The notes beneath the pieces were generated by a model that did not search any database, was not told the DNA's origin, and saw only the letters and a program-made list of their open reading frames with translations. A program made the translations under genes and the position numbers. A DNA stretch of 64,000 nt from Harmonia axyridis (taxonomy: Eukaryota; Arthropoda; Insecta; Coleoptera; Coccinellidae), in the NCBI RefSeq assembly GCF_914767665.1, contig NC_059501.1, positions 7,008,501 through 7,072,500 on the forward strand. The letters run 5' to 3'. Positions 1 to 11,599 of the stretch are shown one piece after another (within the stretch, counting starts at the first letter, position 1; each line of letters starts with the position of its first letter).

Positions 1-2690
1 GTAATGCTTTTTCCAATTGAATATTGCATAAAATCCAAATTTGTGACCAAAAAAAAAAAATTATTTATTTTTGATTAACTCCAAAAGGACATATAATACA
101 GTGCATTATTTTATGTTACATTATCTAGGAAATCGTACATTCATAAAATCTAATTAACAAAATCAGTTTCAATAAAAGAAATAATTCTTCAACATTCCTT
201 CTCCTACGGAATTTTCTGTAATAGTGAGCATGAACGAGATCAATACCGATTCCTACAGTCAAGGTCCCTACCCTAGAATTGCCGATTTTCTTTACAGTTA
301 TCTTCATCTAGCTGTATCGATCTAACATCCTGATTCGGGCATTGGCCGCTAGATGCGGCGGCTCGCTTTGTAACGCCATCGGTGGCAGATGTAGCTCACT
401 ACACTATATAGGGCCCTTTTTACCGACAGCGATCAATACGTGCGGCAGCTATGTCATGTAGCGCCACCGCTTTTCCGTACGGGAAAACGGAGAACTTGCG
501 AAATATCTCTTAGAAAAACCTGTAACCTATAGTGCGAATGACATCGATCGTGACAAAGTCTGCCGATTGAATAAATTGTGTCGTTCTCCACGTTTGAAAA
601 TGTTATCAATTGATTATTAATTTTAACTTATGATCAAGAAATCTGTAATGGGTACTAATTGACATAGGTACAATATTGAAACCAAATTTGGTGTACTTCG
701 GAATAATTACCTCTATAAAATTGAAATATATGATTAATTATTGTTTTTATTGTTATTGTTGTTATTTTATGCGAATTTAGTTATAAATTTATGTGACTAG
801 TGGCTAACTCCTCGACTTATAATTGTCTATTAATTGGTTATCAATATCAAGACATACTAGATTAAAGAAGCCGAATGAATGTAATAAAATTAAAATAACT
901 TGTATTTCAAATTTTTCTTATAGGTATTATAATTATTAAATTATTATAACTAAGCAACTGCATTCAAATCATACAAAATATTCCCTTTTCTAAATAGTAT
1001 AATTACGTTTTTTCTTCTCTCATAATTCTTCATTATAATTACAGATCTTCTTTCCGATAAAATATTTAAAAATATGTATGTACTCCCCGATAGAATATTT
1101 AATTTAAAAGGATACTAATGGTCGATAATATCTAAATGGTTATTAATTGCTATCTTTTAATTCATACAATTATAATCGCAGGTGTAAAATTCACTCATGG
1201 AATTTTAAATTTATTGAAAGAGTTGAAATTGAAAAAAATTACCAATTTAATCAATCAAAAACCTAAGTTTAAATGCCAAGCAAGAAACGAAACTAATAAA
1301 AGCACAATAAAATTGAGACATCAATCTGCTATTGCTATTTACGACCGTAATCTGTCCATTCAGTGATTTCAATATTGCGGGGAATCACTTTTACAACGTG
1401 TTAAATGCACATAACAGTCACGGGAACAGTTTTATGGCATCGTAAACCAGAGAGGACGCATGCTCTGCTATGATTTCGAGCGGTCCACTACCTGGTGGCA
1501 TCACTCCAATAACAAACCACTGGAACGGCATAGGACCTGATTACACAGGGGCGTACAAAACCGTCATTTAAATTTCAGTTGATAAAATTCAAATTTTTTG
1601 CTCGCTTTGGGAATTTTGCCCGAATAATAATAATGATGTTTTTTCAACTAAAAAAATGTCGATAATTTTAAAATTTTGAGCTGATCGATGAAAAATTGGA
1701 GGTCAACACAATTCTGCCCGTCCGATTGACATTATAAAAAAATTATGAAAGTATGTTTTTTCAATAATAAAAAGAAAAAAAATTGTAAAAATTTTGGTTT
1801 CAGATTTCATGTAAATCTATGTTTTCAACAGTAGTGTGAGTTCACACAGAATTAAAGTCGAGTTTGTCTGATGTGAACCATAGATTTTCTTTCGGAAAGA
1901 CGCGACATCCATTTCTGAAAAATTTTCGAATTATTTAATTAGGAATGGATCTGAAATATTTTTTTGGTGCTAATATAAAGGGAATTATACAATTCAAGAT
2001 GCTGGTAAAAGCTTATAAAACTTTCCTAGGGACTATCACTATATGAACTACTTCATAGTTACTATAGTGATAGTACGAGAGTGCTGTCGTGGAAATGAAC
2101 CTTTATTATTAATATATATTTTTTCATTTCCCCAAAAAAATTGTTCCAAAAAAAGATAAATGACATTATGTCGAAAGTATTCTAATTTCATGGGATGTCA
2201 CTTTGAAAATTGTAGTCATGATCAATTAAATATCTACTTGTTCATTTTAAAAAAACGATTCGAAGGAAGAAGAACAAATTTTAACAACTCCTGACTTCAA
2301 ATGAATGCTTTTCTCAATTTTATTAAATTTTTTTCTTGACGAACACACAGCGAAGGACCTACCGGCTTCGGTGAGCGTAGCGAGTAAATAAATAACTATA
2401 AACCATTGTGTGTAAGTCGAACTAATGGATTCTTAGAATTTGTTGATGTTATAATTTAATCAGCATCATCTCATTAAATTGCTTACTTAGTTCTTCTATC
2501 TTTCAATTCTCCGATTTTGATGTTTGTAAACGTGAGAATTAATCAATATTCTTCATCTGACTGTGTTATCCATTTTCATAATTGGAATAAATTAATAAAT
2601 CTCTACCTGCTCAAGCCTCCGAAAAAAATAAATTGATATATTTTAATATTAATATAATACACCTTCCTTTGTGCGTCAGGACACGCAAGA
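1..2690. other. AT-rich non-coding stretch
   Basis: I see no credible gene here. A GC-richer block at about 320-560 stands out from the AT-rich background and has no supported reading frame. A perfect 12-bp stem plus an inner 5-bp stem forms a small hairpin at 2032-2074. The ORFs in this stretch are short, low-complexity and unsupported by splice sites. Confidence 0.6.
2032..2074. repeat. Small hairpin
   Basis: The arms ACTATCACTATA and TATAGTGATAGT are perfect inverted repeats of 12 bases. Inside them, AACTA and TAGTT pair again around a 5-base loop. At 43 bases it is shorter than a usual pre-miRNA hairpin and may just be the remnant of a fold-back repeat. Confidence 0.55.
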
Positions 2691-2784
2691 TGGTTCCCTC
2701 ATGGTTCAGTGCTTGGAACGCCGCTGTTATCTGTGTGTCGCGAGGCGCTCCAAATTACAGCTAAATTGTTGGCGATATTGAATT

Positions 2785-2890
2785 AACTCTTTTATGGCCC
2801 ACCAAAGCCATTACTTTTATGGTCTTTTTATGTGTTTAGTATGCTACTACAGAGGCTTTATAGTAGTTTAATTTGCTTTATTATGGACTA
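2785..2890. promoter_or_regulatory. Cluster of TTTATGG-type homeodomain sites
   Basis: TTTATGG occurs at 2791-2797 and 2816-2822. TTTATGTG follows at about 2828, a TTTATAG at about 2858 and TTTATTATGG at 2878-2887. Such sites are the known preference of Caudal and Abd-B class homeodomains. Dense spacing within 100 bases suggests an enhancer, but AT-rich DNA yields such words by chance, so this is inference. Confidence 0.3.
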
Positions 2891-3188
2891 GTAATTTAGG
2901 CGATTATGTTCCTGTAAATCAACGCCCTTCGGTTATTACTCAAGTCTCGTCTTAATTCATTCACACGTTTATTGTTTATTTGCATAGAAATCTACCTCCG
3001 ATTAAACTTAATGGTTTTCCCACAATCTGCCAGAGATCGGCTTTGTGTGCCGCAAGTTCTATACATTTTTAATGGCTGGCTAGAACGCGAGGAGCGTTTC
3101 AATTTCACGGATTATATTCTTGTTTTTTTATTGGTGGATGCGATTGAGATATTCTGATGTGTTCTTACGGTTTTTTTTTTCGTTACAG

Positions 3189-3252
3189 ATTCCCGCTTTC
3201 AATGGATTATTTCAATTGCAAAACGATTTGGAGACACACTGTATTCTAAAAG
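3189..3252 (+). CDS. Putative 64-base internal exon, unknown gene
   Basis: A long T tract followed by CAG forms a strong acceptor just before 3189, and AAAAG|GTGAGT is a near-consensus donor at 3253. The 64 bases between are open in two frames. One begins IPAFNGLFQLQ, the other SRFQWIISIAK. Neither reads through when joined directly to the candidate exon at 15444. It may therefore be an untranslated exon, need an exon in between, or be a chance pairing of splice-like signals. No function can be assigned. Confidence 0.22.
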
Positions 3253-3259
3253 GTGAGTT

Positions 3260-5290
3260 AGATAAACGATATGGAGTATAATTCTCGAATTTTGAGCCGA
3301 TAATGGTCTCAAACGAATCAGTGCTAAAAATTATTAGAGATAAATTTCGAACGGAAATATCTAGAAACTTGAAATTCTCAGGATAGGTTTGAATTTCAAA
3401 TTTTCAATTCCAGACTCTGTGTTAAATTAATAAAACTATATAAATAATGAAATAAAAATAAAAAAATTAAGAATGATACCGAAAAAAAGTCTAATATTTC
3501 ATAATGGAAAATTGAAATTTTGCGTGTATTTATAGAATATCAATTTCAAGCTAGATGCAAAATTTCGTATCAATAGCAGCATCAAAATCAATGAAGATTC
3601 AAGCAGAATATCGAAAAGAATGAGGAAAACACTATAGTGAAATCGGTTGTAGTCAGGTATCGATTCTCTCCAGTGTCGGTTGAAGATCAGCTTAGGGCTG
3701 CTTAGAAAAGAGGTTTTATCACTTTTGGAAATGCTGAGTAGAGTTCAATGGTTGCATATTGCGGTTCGTTCAATATACAAATTCTGAGGATTTCTTCGTT
3801 TGACTCTTTGAACAAGACCATAAAATAATTTTGAACCAAGAGGATTAAATTTTGATGGAGGCAAAGCCAATAAATCACAGAACATTACAATAGGTTCAAA
3901 TGTTCTTGAGTTATAACTTTATTTTATTTTTAAACGGGTTGTCTTTTTAATTGATTTTTTGAATCGAATCTTGCACCATATTTTACGCAAGAAGATTTCT
4001 TCACAATGTCTGGGAATTAGATTGTTGTATTTTTCGAATTTTAAACAGTAATGGTGCAAATTCCTGTTAGCTATTTTCATTTTAAATAATGAATAAATAA
4101 TAAGTTTATTCGTTCGAAAACTACAAATAAACTTAAAAAATTCTGTATAGTTATTCAATGACAACTGTGTACAGATATTTAAAATCAAAATTAAATTCAC
4201 TTAAAAACTAAATCAAAATGAACAATTTCACCATCTATTCCTCTTCAATTTCCATTCAAATAATCATAATTCTATGATATACTCAATGATTTAACAATGG
4301 ATAGAAATAAGTGAAAAACCTGTTTGTGAAACTTCACTGTAGAATGCATTTTTCCTCTCAAAAAAAAAGAAACACAGTAATGAAATAATAAGTAAAATTG
4401 GTCAAATTCATCGAAAAAATCAAATCACCCAGGACAAGATCGGCTTCTTTGTTGAATCGAAGGAAGAAAATCGCTCTAAAGTGAGGTAGATCTAAGAAAG
4501 CAATCAAACAACCCTCAAACAATTTTCGAACGTTTTAAAGGTGAAAATTGACGTGAATTACCCCGTACAAAAAGGAAAATAACAAAAAGATTTTTATAAC
4601 CTCAGAACCATATTAATAAGGGGCAAGTTGGTTGCTGGTATAATAAATATTCATCAATCAAGATAACTATAACAAAAGAATTGGAATTCCTTGTATATAT
4701 CCACCCCGGTTTTAGCGACTATCGATATAGTTTCATTCACACCAGATTCTTCGTCTCTTTTTCACCCGTACAAATCTAACGGCGGTAGAAAGAGACAGAG
4801 AACGCAACGTGAACGCGGCTTCAGGTAGACTTTGCCGAAAAAGCCCGCGGCCAAGTATCAAAAAGCTTGTTATTATAATAATAACATGCGCAAGAGTGGC
4901 AGGCCTGGTCGTAAATCAAAAATATGTCCGCCTGCCCGATTGGACGTAGAAATTGACTGATTTATCGGCTGAAACAGGCGGCCTATCTATTCCTTTCCGA
5001 TGCCCTCCGCAAAGAGAAAACGAAAATTACCCGTATAAGGTCATGTTTTTTGCCCGGCTGGACATCTACCTGAACACACAGGAATTGGCGTTTTAATTTC
5101 GACTAGGAGTTCTAAGAAGGGGATCGGGTTGATTAAAATTGAAATCTGGGAACGTTCGGTCTGTTATTTTCAATAATAATCCTTGGAATGGACGGAGGAA
5201 AAAAATTCGGCCAGATTCCTTCAAGAACCATCGATGTTTTCCATAAGTTTTTGATGCCAAAAATATAAATTAATTATGAAAGGTTTTCCA
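3260..5290. other. Non-coding stretch with a GC-richer block
   Basis: No gene is seen. From about 4700 to 5160 the sequence becomes less AT-rich and complex, with one TCGTAAATC word at 4911. This gives it the look of a conserved regulatory block rather than an exon. The remainder is AT-rich background. Confidence 0.5.
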
Positions 5291-5295
5291 ATTAA

Positions 5296-5545
5296 AAATG
5301 GTTTTACCTAATGGCAACACTGTGTATTAATTTTTTCTTTTGTCATTTGTCAGTAGTTCATGCCATTTGATCGTGGAAAAATAATTTTTTCATCAAAAAC
5401 AGTACTGATTTGTGAATACTGACAGAAATTGAGAAATTATTCATGGACTGCAATATTTAATAAATCGACTCATACCCTAACCTACTGAATGCAAATGACA
5501 TAATAAATGTCAAATAATAATACATTGTTGCCATTATAACCATTT
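5296..5545. mobile_element. Mariner-type MITE, about 250 bp
   Basis: The left end AAATGGTTTTACCTAATGG and the reverse complement of the right end AAATGGTTATAATGGCAACA match as terminal inverted repeats. The similarity runs inward through GTCATTTG and CAGTAG over roughly 60 bases. There is no coding capacity. The right end is similar to bases 53585-53645, next to a mariner transposase remnant, so a mariner origin is likely. Confidence 0.6.
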
Positions 5546-8050
5546 CTTATTCTATTATAACTATATTGATTTGACTTCCTTTCATATTAAAATCCTATAT
5601 GATTGCCAGCGCACAAACATCTTTACTGTCGTCAATCTCTATATGTATTATGACATTTGAAAAACATTGACAAAGTAGCATAACCATCGAAAATTCAACT
5701 ATCCTGAGATCTACCTCTACGAGATCGCGATTAGCCATATAAGTAACATTCTCTGATTCTTGAAATTGTCAAAAGACGTGGTACCCCCTCTGTACTGTAG
5801 TTACTTTATTTTTCAATTTTCATTTTTTTTATTCTTGAATTTTTCCGATATTTTGTTAGTTAATCTAATTCCATGCAGGATAGAAATGAATTTATCTAAT
5901 CATAAAAATTGGTCCAGGTGTCTTGAATAGATTAACAACTTCGTCTTCGTCTTGTGAATATAGATCTGATATCTAAAATCCACAAATATGTTAACAATCC
6001 GTTTTCGGATGTTCAAAATATCAATCGATTACGGTGGCCTCATCATTCCAATTGTACAGGAAGTCTCATGGCTTCCTAAAGCAGCTGGTCAAGACGTTGA
6101 TAAATAGTGGCAGTTGATGGCAGCTCTATTTTCGAGGATATGTATTTTTCTTTCGGACCAATGCAGGTAACTCACCGGTGATGAAGAAGACACTCCCCTT
6201 AATATGGCAGTACTGATCTTATCTTGTGCGCAAAAAATCCTATTACATGTTTATTAATACGCATTTTGATATAGGTATTAATGATATGCGTCTCAGATAA
6301 TTTTGAAACATCAATGAGTTTGTAAATGCATTTTGCTTTGATAGGTATCAATTTTACCAATTCATAGTTTTACAATTCATTCAGAAAATTAAGAAACTCT
6401 TGTGGTTTCAGGAGCTTTTGATCGCTCGTTCATTCATGCGCCAGTTCTTATGATACAATCTACCTGTTGTTACTGAAATACTGAGCAATTTTTTTTTGTT
6501 CCCCTCGAATTTTCATTTATTATTTCGTTATCGATGGAAATTTTTCATTTTAAAGCCGGGAAATCGAGGTTTTAAGTTTTCGTTGGACCACCTAGTATAT
6601 GTTCCAATTCGTTGAGAAATCAAGAAATTAGATTCATATATGATTAATATTTTTTTCTGTTGTACTTTTTTTTATTTGTAGAATATATTTTATGATGTGA
6701 GAAGGCAAATTCAATCGATGTTCAATCGAAATTAAACATGTGTTGATATTTTATATTACTAAAATTGGCAACTATCATCTTTTATTACCTTGTGAACACA
6801 GTGAAGACAATTGGAACATTGTCCTTAATTTAGGTTATTACAGCTAAAAGCTATTTCAAACTCACTTGCTTTGAGTTTTACATCTAATATTCGAATTCGA
6901 ACTTAAATGATTTTTTCGAATGCAATATCTTCATTTAAGCTAGTGCAGTTTTGTTTCCGTGACCAAATTCATTTAGAAATCACATGACTAAAAGAGTTTT
7001 TATTTATTCAATTCCAGTGGAAATACAATTTTTGTTGCAGTATAGTAAATTGTCATACGTTGTTTTCACAACCAAAGGATCGGAACATAGATATACTTTC
7101 ACTATAAATAAAAGCACAAATTAAATAAAAAATTAATGTCTTAAAAATTACAACTTCGATGTTGCAAAATATTAAGAAAAGAACGAGAAATGAACTAAAA
7201 TCTGAGTCAGCCAAATTATTTTTTTCAAATAGATACAAATAAAAAAACAATTATAAATATATATAGACAAATACATCTTTTGAATCGCCCTTCAGTATAA
7301 CAACTCTTCATAAAAAAGCACCACCAACCTGCACAATGGCAAACTCGTTTTGTTTTCGATTTTCCATAAGGACGCTCCAAAAACATAACGCGAAATTTTT
7401 CTCGAGATCATCCGAGATATAAGCACAGCCTCCTCGATCAGATAACCGCGGCGGCGTTTACAGGGTGTCGTCTGGACACAGTGCTGTCCATTGTGCTGTC
7501 TTTCGCTTTATCGAAGAAGTGCAAGAAAATTCTGCAGACGACCGGGACTGTCCGACTGCAAAAACTCCGAAGGAGCTTGCTTGGCATTGGGACAGGACCG
7601 TATTATTGATAAAATAGGTTACAAATAATCCATTTTTAGAAAAATATTGCTAAATTGTATTTACCTATTTTAGTTGACAAAAAACAAGAGAAAAGGGTAC
7701 AACTGAACCTGAAGACTTTAAATCTGACAGCCATCGTTGGTCAGATCTTCCAATCATCAAGTAGATAGGTATACAATTCTAAAAATGTCAATAAACAGAA
7801 TACAGAAAATAAATACAAAGAGATGTAAATAATGCCGCTATGTGAGTAGCTATTTTCCAATCTGCAGAATTTTCAGTAAAATTGAGCTGAATAAACAATA
7901 TGAATTGATAGAAACAAAATCATATTTAGGCAAATCAAAACATCAGTTATAGGTATTAACAGGAGTTTATGATGTCAGTAATATCTGAATGAATGTTGGA
8001 TTTTCCATTCGGCATTCATTGCACTCTGAACAGAAGTAAAAAAGAGCCCA
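5546..8050. other. Non-coding stretch
   Basis: No supported gene. A GC-richer block lies at about 7380-7600. On the minus strand a stop-free frame of about 50 codons around 6100-6250 contains RGVSSSSP followed by a GTGAGT word, but it has no start codon and no neighbouring exon, so it is not annotated as a gene. Confidence 0.5.
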
Positions 8051-8067
8051 AATCCTAAAATGTCGAC

Positions 8068-8073
8068 TTTATT
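8068..8073 (-). terminator. Poly(A) signal AATAAA
   Basis: AATAAA on the minus strand lies about 46 bases beyond the stop codon of the three-exon gene at 8119-8700. It is suitably placed to end that transcript. Confidence 0.5.
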
Positions 8074-8118
8074 TGAATATCAGATATCATCGATAACAAG
8101 TAAAAGCCATCTTCCACA

Positions 8119-8700
8119 TTAACAATATGGCATCATACACATAAGAATCATTTGGTTGTCTACATCAATTTCTTCAGGCGTCCTTTTTTCAGTATTTTCT
8201 ACATGCTTCTTTTTTTCCTCGTTAACATCCTGCAATAATAAGAAATTAAAGCTAGTTCAAACTAACTACAAATTGTGACTCACCCTCAATAGGTATCTTA
8301 GGTAGAGAACAGTCTCCAGAATTCCAGCCTGTCTAGGGTCCCAAAGATTTATTTTTACGAAAGGCGACGTTTTTTTTATTTCACTTTGACTCATTGGTAC
8401 TGTTTTTGTAGGTGCTGGTTTTACGGTTTCCTCAGATGGGGTATTATCTACTTTGAAGTCACTTGCCTATATTGGAAATAAAAATAAATTAATATGCAGA
8501 GTACTGTTACTTGAATCTTGGTCAAATTTGAACGAGCTTGATCAAAATGTACAAATAAAACTCACCCCTTTGAAAAGATTGTAAAAAAGAAACATGCGGA
8601 CAGGTTCGCAGTAAATAGGGAAAGGTCCTTTGTACATCTTCCTGTTGAACACACTGGCTGCAAGAGCGAACCAGAATGGTTTTCTCTTATTCTGGTCCAT
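8119..8700 (-). CDS. Spliced three-exon gene, unknown 142-residue protein
   Basis: I do not recognise this protein. Its coding exons on the minus strand are 8566-8700 (45 codons), 8284-8466 (61 codons) and 8119-8229 (36 codons plus TAA). The two introns, 99 and 54 bases, start GTGAGT and end TATAG or GCAG, and both are phase 0. The joined frame has no stop over 142 codons. The protein begins MDQNKRKPFWFALAASVF. Hydrophobic patches lie at residues 9-18 and 36-43, a Pro/Lys/Thr-rich linker follows at about 55-80, INLWDPRQAGILETVLYLRY at about 84-103, then a Lys/Glu-rich stretch, ending MMPYC. An acceptor (TTTTATAG) sits 8 bases before the ATG, so an upstream non-coding or short coding exon should exist beyond 8709, and I could not place it. 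The hydrophobic start could be a membrane or mitochondrial signal. That is speculation. Confidence 0.72.
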
Positions 8701-8708
8701 AATGAAAT

Positions 8709-10985
8709 CTATAAAATTAAAAGAAGAATGTTAGCCTTGAAATTATTTCAAAGTAAAATGAATCAGAAAACGTAAGATTATTTATTTTCATTATTGAATC
8801 GTAGCAACCCTAGTATGTCCCTGTTCTGAGGTTGAAAATAAAGGAGGATACGTGTCTTTTGCATAAGCTGTCGTAAGTTGTCCAAAATGTCTTTGGTCGA
8901 GTTGACAGCACCAAAATGATACGTCGGTATGTGCTTTGAGTGCCCTCCAAGGTCAATAAGACGAAGAATATCTTAGCTGCAAGAAGAACTGACTGAGTTT
9001 CATTGCAGCTTGATCACTTCAAGGACTCGTTTATGTGAATGAGATGAATATGATTTTTTTTTTGTCAAGTACTAAAAACGTGAAGTTTGTTATGACTTCA
9101 TATTCATATATTTCTTAGAAGCTCTAACTGCGTAAAAAACGATGAATTATTGACCACTAATTCTGGACACCCTGATGTATTAAATTATCAAAATCATGGT
9201 TTGTTTGGATTTTTTGATATCAACGGAAAATTGATTTCATAATAGTATCGCATCTTTGTTTAAATTTTCTGTTCGAAGCCCGCATTTCATTCGATAACTT
9301 AAGAATTATAATTTACAGATGTAATATTTTAAACTTGAGGTGGTTTTAAATAATTATATGCGGTTTGAGATCCAATTATAGATCATTAAAACTTAATTGT
9401 ACCACCATTAAATCGATCAAGATATAGGTGCAAATACAAGCTTAACTTAGAAAAAATAGATATTTATAATCCATAATAATTGTATGAAACAAATTGAAAT
9501 GAAGTATTGCAAGGTGTGGAGCTCAAAATGTGTGTGAGGTATAGTTTATTTTATTTTCGACAATTTCATAATTTTTTTTTTGGATAATCATATTAAGGAG
9601 TAGAAAAAGTTTGAAATCAACATCTTGTAAATTATTTCTATTGTTCTGGATAATGTGTTTTTATGAAGAAGTGCTGGTATATTTTATGCAATTTCCCGAT
9701 CATATTTATTCATTAACCACTCGAGAAAATGCTGATAAAATCTCAAGTAAGGTAATGAAAATATTATTGTTACTCCGAGTATCTTCTTCTTTTATGGACA
9801 AAAACAGCTGTTGTACATCCTCGTGCAAAAATATCACTTATCGCAGAGAATCAGCAATTAGCTCATGAAGAACTTTACCTTCAATAAACATTCCAGTTAA
9901 TTTGTATAATTTTTTAGTAAATTTATTACCTTGTTCCGCCACCAGAGTGTCCCGCAATCATCTCGTATTTATAAGGCAGAATCGCAGTGAGGTAATTGCG
10001 TAATTATTAATTATTTCCGTGACCTCACTCACATCGCAGAAAATAGCGTGCTTTTAAAATGTCAGGATGATAATCAGATGCAACTGAGCATACAGAAAAT
10101 ATTCTGTTTCGTCTCTATGTTAATTCGTCATTTTTTGTCGGTCGCCCATCCAGGTGTTGACCTCACAGAACGCTGCTTCAAATTAATAATTCAAAAAAGA
10201 ATTTTCTTTCGGCTTTTGACTCTATACCCAAGGTCAGAAATACCCATTCGTCATAAATTTGTGGCACCTTTTTCGCCATTCTTCAGTCTATCGTTCAAAA
10301 AGCATATACATCACAGCTGCCTGATTGTCCTCTCAAAAAAGTACCTACTCTTCTATTGATAGCTTATGGAATTTCGGGGCTGCTCCAAAAAAATACCGAA
10401 CTATTTCTGTCGAAACCAATGCTTTTTGAAGGTTAATTATAGGTCGAGTTATGATTTATACCCACATTTTTGTTCCATTCTCGACAGGAAATGAAGCATC
10501 TCAACTACATAATTATGCCATTTTGTCCTTCATTTCGGCACATTCAAACGCGGTTTAACCTAAGAGTTTTTTTTTGTATACGTTATTTTCACTCAGTTTG
10601 AACCTACTCTTTATATCTCCGATAAGTAATAAATTATTTCCGTTTTCCTCGAAGAATTTTTTAACGTCAGGATCTGATTCAATTATATTAACGAATTTTC
10701 GGGGCGTTCTATTCGTTTCGAAAAACACACAATACGTAAATCAAAAAAACGAGCAATAAATCATCATAATTGGAGTCGCGATATGAATCTCATTAATTTA
10801 ATTCGGCTGTTAACTAACGAAGGTCTATTAATTATTAAAATGTGAAAACTGAACCGATTCTGGTATTCTTTCACATGGCTACCAAATGATCCTCAAGGAC
10901 ATTGTTTTCGAGATGTTAATTAGCATCGATCGCTGTCAAAATGGCGGCTGACGACTAGATAATGGCGGATTGATATCTCTTAGCG
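8709..10985. other. Non-coding stretch upstream of the three-exon gene
   Basis: This should contain the first exon and promoter of the minus-strand gene. An initiator-like TCATTT on the minus strand near 8915 is one weak candidate. The ORFs at 9611 and 10048 are low-complexity, and the second overlaps a 5S-rRNA-like fragment. I see no gene. Confidence 0.45.
10139..10180 (-). ncRNA. 5S-rRNA-like fragment (about 42 bases)
   Basis: Read on the minus strand it gives AAGCAGCGTTC, then GTCAACACCTGGATGGGCGACCG. This follows the order of the middle of 5S rRNA: AAGCAGCGT near the loop, the A-C-C-T-GGATGGG segment and GACCG. The rest of the 5S gene is not visible. A second, diverged copy lies at 42867-42912. 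It is most likely a pseudogene or a SINE-type remnant. Confidence 0.4.
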
Positions 10986-10989
10986 AATA

Positions 10990-11580
10990 ATTTTTTTTTT
11001 GTTGCACTTGCTAGAGATTTGAGAGATTTTTGTATCATATTCCTTTCATATGACTTTATAATTTGGATTCAAAAACTTGTTGGACTTCCAGGACATCTTC
11101 AATAAGATATTGAGCTTCAGCAGTATCTGATACCACATAATTTTCAGATAATTTCATTGTAATGCATGAAATAAAATAAAAATGAATACATATGAAATTG
11201 AACAAATTTTCAATGAAAATTTGCTGGTGATGATTTAGTGAGGAAATTTACTTCTAGACTATTTTCTCAATAACAAACCCGTTAAACAATTTTGGCTATT
11301 AAAAAAAAATCGATCTACACAACAAAGGTAATACATTCTTCAACAAACTATACGGAAAAAGCATCACAAAGAAAATTGTGGAGAATTAATTCATTTCAAT
11401 GTAAGGATTTTGTTGTTATAGATTATCGTGTCTTTTTATTCAATTGTTTTATTTTATTGTATACTTATCATTTTAGTAGAGAAACGACAAAAGCACTAGG
11501 GCTGTTACAAAAGTTATTATGCCATTTTATTGAGTACCAAATCGTAAATAAAATATTATTATCAATGTTTGCCAACTATA
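10990..11580. repeat. Diverged 0.6-kb duplication, copy 1
   Basis: This segment aligns along its length with 14100-14660. Shared stretches include the blocks around CAGATAATTTCATTGT, TAGACTATTTTCTCAATA and CTAATACATTC-like sequence. On the minus strand a frame ending at the TAA at 11056-11058 reads YVVSDTAEAQYLIEDVLEV and continues about nine residues to the stop. The other copy reads YVLSDADKVQYLFENVIEV in the matching place. It could be an old transposon or gene duplicate. Confidence 0.5.
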
Positions 11581-11599
11581 ACCAATTGAATTGAAGAGA

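Noticed and set aside
6100..6250. A stop-free minus-strand stretch containing RGVSSSSP before GTGAGT
   Set aside because: About 50 codons with no ATG, a weak acceptor and no partner exon. It was left unannotated.
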